Part shown: positions 61,161 to 64,000 of the stretch, piece after piece
How positions within the stretch are numbered: the stretch's first letter is position 1
How the letters are laid out: each line of letters begins with the position of its first letter
Origin: Pseudarthrobacter polychromogenes
Lineage (GTDB): Bacteria; Actinomycetota; Actinomycetes; Actinomycetales; Micrococcaceae
Reading direction: 5' to 3'
DNA length: 64,000 nucleotides
Assembly (NCBI RefSeq): GCF_014644495.1
Contig: NZ_BMKU01000009.1
Span: 62,001-126,000, forward strand
Program-made: the position numbers and the translations under genes
Notes under the pieces: model-generated
Told to the model about the DNA's origin: nothing
Databases searched by the model: none
What the model saw: only the letters and a program-made list of their open reading frames with translations

Positions 61161-63068
61161 GTGCAGTTCCACCACCACGGCTACGTATCCGGAGACCCGC
61201 GGGTCAAGCCTGCAGCCGGCGTCGGCATCAACCGTCCTGCCGAGCTCCCGGACGAGGTTGACGTGCTCATTGTCGGGACCGGGCCCGCCGGTATGCTTGC
61301 CGCCGCGCAGCTTTCGCAGTTCCCCAACGTGACCACCCGCATCGTCGAGCGCCGGGAGGGACGGCTCCCCATCGGCCAGGCTGACGGAATCCAGGCCCGC
61401 AGCGTTGAGACCTTCCAGGCGTTCGGGTTCGCCGAGCGCATCATTGCCGAGGCGTACCGGATCACCGAGATGGCGTTCTGGAAGCCGGACCCCGCGGACC
61501 ACTCCCGCATCGTCCGGGCCGCCCGCGCCGTGGACGACGAGATGGGAATCAGCGAGTTCCCGCACCTGATCGTCAACCAGGCCCGGGTCCTTGACTACTT
61601 CGCGGAGTTCATGGCCAACTCGCCCACCCGTATGGCGCCGGACTACGGCTACGAGTTCCGCGGCCTTGAGGTCACCGGCCAGGGCGAGTATCCCGTGACC
61701 GTAACGCTCGCGCACGCCTCCGGGGCGAACGAGGGCGAGGAGCGGGTGGTCCGCGCCAAGTACGTCATCGGGGCGGACGGCGCGCGGAGCAAGGTCCGGG
61801 ACGCGATCGGCTGCCACCTTGCCGGCGATGCCGCCAACCACGCCTGGGGCGTCATGGACGTCCTGGCGGTCACGGACTTCCCGGACATCCGCACCAAGTG
61901 CGCCATCCAGGGCGAGAAGGGCAGCATCCTGCTGATCCCGCGCGAGGGCGGCTTCCTCTTCCGCATGTACGTGGACCTTGGCGTGGTCGATCCGGACAAC
62001 AAGGGTGCGGTGCGCGCCACCACCATCGAGCAGATCATCCACCAGGCCAACGAGATCCTCCACCCCTACACCCTTGATGTCCGGAACGTGGCATGGCACA
62101 GCGTGTACGAGGTGGGACACCGCCTGACGGACAGGTTCGACGACGTCCTGCCGGACCAGCGCGGCACGCGGACGCCGCGGGTGTTCATCACGGGCGACGC
62201 CTGCCACACCCACAGTGCGAAGGCGGGGCAGGGAATGAACGTCTCGATGCAGGACGGTTTCAACCTGGCCTGGAAGCTGGGGCACGTCCTGGAAGGCCGC
62301 AGCCCGGAAAGCCTGCTGTCCACCTACTCGGAGGAGCGGCAGGTGGTGGCGAAAAACCTCATCGACTTCGACAAAGAGTGGTCCACCATGATGGCCAAGA
62401 AGCCCGAGGAGTTCGAGAACCCCTCCGATCTCGAGGACTTCTACGTCAGTACCGCCGAGTTCCCGGCCGGCTTCATGACGCAGTACACGCCCTCGCTCAT
62501 TGTCGGCAGCCCGGACCACCAGGACCTGGCCGCAGGTTTTCCAGTGGGCAAGCGGTTCAAGTCGGCCCCCGTGGTACGGGTGGGCGACACCAACCCCATC
62601 CACCTGGGCCACCACGCCACGGCGGACGGCCGGTGGCGGATCTACGTCTTCGCCGATCCCGCGCTTCCGGGCTCAGGGTCTGCCACGGACAAACTTGCCG
62701 CATGGCTCGCGGAGGCGAGGGAATCGCCGCTGGCCGTAACGCCGTCGGACGCTGATCCTGACGCGTGGTTCGACGTGAAGGTGGTCTACCAGCAGCCCCA
62801 CACGGAGCTTGACATCAACGCAGTGCCGGCGGTTTTCAAGCCGCAGGTGGGCCCGTTCAGGCTGACGGACTACGAGAAGGTCTATGGCACCGACCCCAAG
62901 GCTGACATCTTCGAGCTGCGGGGCCTGGACCGCGGGGGTGTTGTGGTGGTGGTGCGGCCGGACCAGTACGTGGCGAACGTCCTGCCGCTGACGGCCACCA
63001 CCGAAATGGCGGAGTTCTTCGGGCCGCTCCTCAAAAGCCGTCCGGCCGGTCAGCCGTTGACGGTCTGA
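61161..63068 (+). CDS. FAD aromatic hydroxylase, 3-hydroxybenzoate 4-monooxygenase-like
   Basis: 635 residues from GTG 61161 with GAGG upstream. DVLIVGTGPAGMLAAAQLSQFPNVTTRIVERREGRLPIGQADGIQARSVE is the FAD fold, YVIGADGARSKVRDAIG the DG motif, RVFITGDACHTHSAKAGQGMNVSMQDGFNLAWKL the GD motif; a thioredoxin-like C-terminal domain follows. Overall order and length match MobA of Comamonas (3-hydroxybenzoate to protocatechuate). Beside a homoprotocatechuate cluster it may hydroxylate a hydroxyphenylacetate instead. It overlaps the convergent pheA end by 19 bases. Confidence 0.88.
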   Translation: MQFHHHGYVSGDPRVKPAAGVGINRPAELPDEVDVLIVGTGPAGMLAAAQLSQFPNVTTRIVERREGRLPIGQADGIQARSVETFQAFGFAERIIAEAYRITEMAFWKPDPADHSRIVRAARAVDDEMGISEFPHLIVNQARVLDYFAEFMANSPTRMAPDYGYEFRGLEVTGQGEYPVTVTLAHASGANEGEERVVRAKYVIGADGARSKVRDAIGCHLAGDAANHAWGVMDVLAVTDFPDIRTKCAIQGEKGSILLIPREGGFLFRMYVDLGVVDPDNKGAVRATTIEQIIHQANEILHPYTLDVRNVAWHSVYEVGHRLTDRFDDVLPDQRGTRTPRVFITGDACHTHSAKAGQGMNVSMQDGFNLAWKLGHVLEGRSPESLLSTYSEERQVVAKNLIDFDKEWSTMMAKKPEEFENPSDLEDFYVSTAEFPAGFMTQYTPSLIVGSPDHQDLAAGFPVGKRFKSAPVVRVGDTNPIHLGHHATADGRWRIYVFADPALPGSGSATDKLAAWLAEARESPLAVTPSDADPDAWFDVKVVYQQPHTELDINAVPAVFKPQVGPFRLTDYEKVYGTDPKADIFELRGLDRGGVVVVVRPDQYVANVLPLTATTEMAEFFGPLLKSRPAGQPLTV

Positions 63069-63907
63069 CCCGTCCGGTATTCGGCAGCGGCGTAGACGCC
63101 CAGGATCCGCACCTCCGTGGTGAAAAAGTCCAGCTCCTCGAGGGCCAGCTTCAGCGGCAGGTCCTCGGGGTGGCCCTCGACGTCGGCCATGAACATGGTG
63201 GCGGCAAACTCGTTGCCCACCATGTAGCTTTCCAGCCGCGTCATGTTCACCCCGTTCGTCGCGAAGCCGCCCAGTGCCTTGTACAGGGCTGAGGGGACGT
63301 TGCGGACGCGGAACACGAAGCTGGTGACTGCCGGTCCGGAGAGCTCATCGCGGGCCGGCAGCTCCTTCTCCCGGGCCAGGACTACAAAGCGCGTGGTGTT
63401 GGAGGGGTCGTCCTCAACCCGGGAGGCCAGGACGTCCAGGCCGTAGATCTGCGCGGCCAGCGGCGGCGCCAGGGACAGTTTGCGCGGATCGTTCCACTCG
63501 GCCACTTCCCTTGCGGACCCTGCGGTGTCGCCGGCGATGACGGGCTTGAGGCCGTGCTCGCGGATGAGCTTCCGGCACTGGCCCAGGGCGTGGATGTGGC
63601 TGTGCACCTCCGTGGCGCCCTCGATGGTGCTGCCAGGGATGCCCAGCAGGTCGAAGTGGATGGGCAGGAAGAACTCCCCCACGATCTGCAGGTTGGACTG
63701 AGGCAGCAGGATGTGGATGTCCGCCACCCGCCCGGCAATGGAGTTCTCGATGGGAATCATGGCCAGCTCCGCCTCGCCGCTGGCCACGAGTTCAAACGCG
63801 TCCTCGAAGCTCGCGCAGGGCACGCTTTCCATGTCCGGGAACATCTGCTTGCACGCGATATTGGAGTTGGCGCCGGGCTCACCCTGGTACGCAATCTTCT
63901 GGGCCAT
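63050..63907 (-). CDS. pheA: prephenate dehydratase
   Basis: 285 residues. KIAYQGEPGANSNIACKQMFPD, AMIPIENSIAGRVADIHILLPQ and SNTTRFVVLAREKE (with the catalytic T-R-F) are the dehydratase part. An ACT domain follows (VTSFVFRVRNVPSALYKALGGFATNGVNMTRLESYMVG). The E-S-R-P Phe-binding motif reads ESYM, a form I associate with alphaproteobacterial PheA rather than the usual actinobacterial one. It forms phenylpyruvate from prephenate. A palindromic repeat lies 34 bases before its ATG. Confidence 0.94.
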   Translation of the reverse strand: MAQKIAYQGEPGANSNIACKQMFPDMESVPCASFEDAFELVASGEAELAMIPIENSIAGRVADIHILLPQSNLQIVGEFFLPIHFDLLGIPGSTIEGATEVHSHIHALGQCRKLIREHGLKPVIAGDTAGSAREVAEWNDPRKLSLAPPLAAQIYGLDVLASRVEDDPSNTTRFVVLAREKELPARDELSGPAVTSFVFRVRNVPSALYKALGGFATNGVNMTRLESYMVGNEFAATMFMADVEGHPEDLPLKLALEELDFFTTEVRILGVYAAAEYRTGQTVNG

Positions 63908-63940
63908 GATCCGTATGGTTTCACGTCCCGTGCCTGCCCG

Positions 63941-64000
63941 CCCAACTAGGTAGCGCTAAGTGTCGTTTTGGGCGGTCAAAACGACACTTAGCGCTACCTA
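63941..64000. repeat. palindromic intergenic repeat, copy 2 (cut by window end)
   Basis: TAGGTAGCGCTAAGTGTCGTTTTG (shown here by position 63947-63970) pairs perfectly over 24 bases with 63977-64000 around a GGCGGT loop; CCCAAC at 63941 predicts GTTGGG beyond the edge. Sequence and architecture match copy 1 at 36757. It lies upstream of pheA. Confidence 0.9.

Overview
The window is very GC-rich with dense, short-spaced genes, and the gene set points to a soil actinobacterium of the Arthrobacter/Pseudarthrobacter type (Micrococcaceae). Indicators are a DUF222/HNH endonuclease, HspR with HAIR operators, a single-cysteine (mycothiol-type) arsenate reductase, and a homoprotocatechuate dioxygenase whose active-site numbering equals that of the Arthrobacter/Brevibacterium enzymes. 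This assignment is inference from gene content; no rRNA or tRNA gene was recognised.

Layout. 1-24 kb is mostly housekeeping and single genes: a secreted lysozyme-like protein (cut by the window edge), an HTH-MurA fusion, a YbdK-type ligase, an HNH endonuclease, metZ with a rhodanese, a GH26-like/OpgC fusion, pabC, cardiolipin synthase, a P-loop/PabB fusion, and a zinc-starvation pair (COG0523 protein plus zinc-free L36) behind a perfect Zur-type palindrome. The COG0523 gene carries an apparent one-base frameshift. A MarR/MMPL divergent pair has a 9-1-9 palindrome between its genes.

24.8-29.1 kb is the dnaK-grpE-dnaJ-hspR heat-shock operon, with two HAIR sites flanking its promoter. 29.4-34.2 kb is the complete urtABCDE urea transporter, ended by a strong terminator. 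34.8-40 kb is an arsenic island: divergent arsR, then ACR3-arsC-trxB and a 23-codon cysteine-rich ORF, followed by a flavoprotein and a second, mechanistically different arsC. 40-45.6 kb is a sulfide/persulfide detoxification regulon: a CstR-like repressor, rhodaneses, TauE/SafE exporter, thioredoxin and a persulfide-dioxygenase/rhodanese fusion, with several ATACCCC-NN-GGGGTAT operators.

45.7-54.4 kb is an IclR-associated catabolic cluster rich in oxidoreductases (aldehyde dehydrogenase, idonate-type ADH, SDR, beta-hydroxyacid dehydrogenase, MHS transporter, FAH hydrolase, D-2-hydroxyacid dehydrogenase) whose substrate I cannot name. 54.5-63 kb is a homoprotocatechuate meta-cleavage pathway (hpaI, hpaH, hpaD, hpaE, GntR, and an unusual FAH-RraA fusion) with a divergent 3-hydroxybenzoate-4-monooxygenase-like hydroxylase. 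The window ends with pheA.

Common themes: many start codons are GTG/TTG with clear AGGAG-type sites, operon genes often overlap by ATGA, and strong perfect hairpins separate transcription units. Two copies of a long palindromic intergenic repeat (36.76 and 63.94 kb) are present. The least-described items are the cysteine-rich peptide of the arsenic operon, the four unusual domain fusions and the oxidoreductase cluster.
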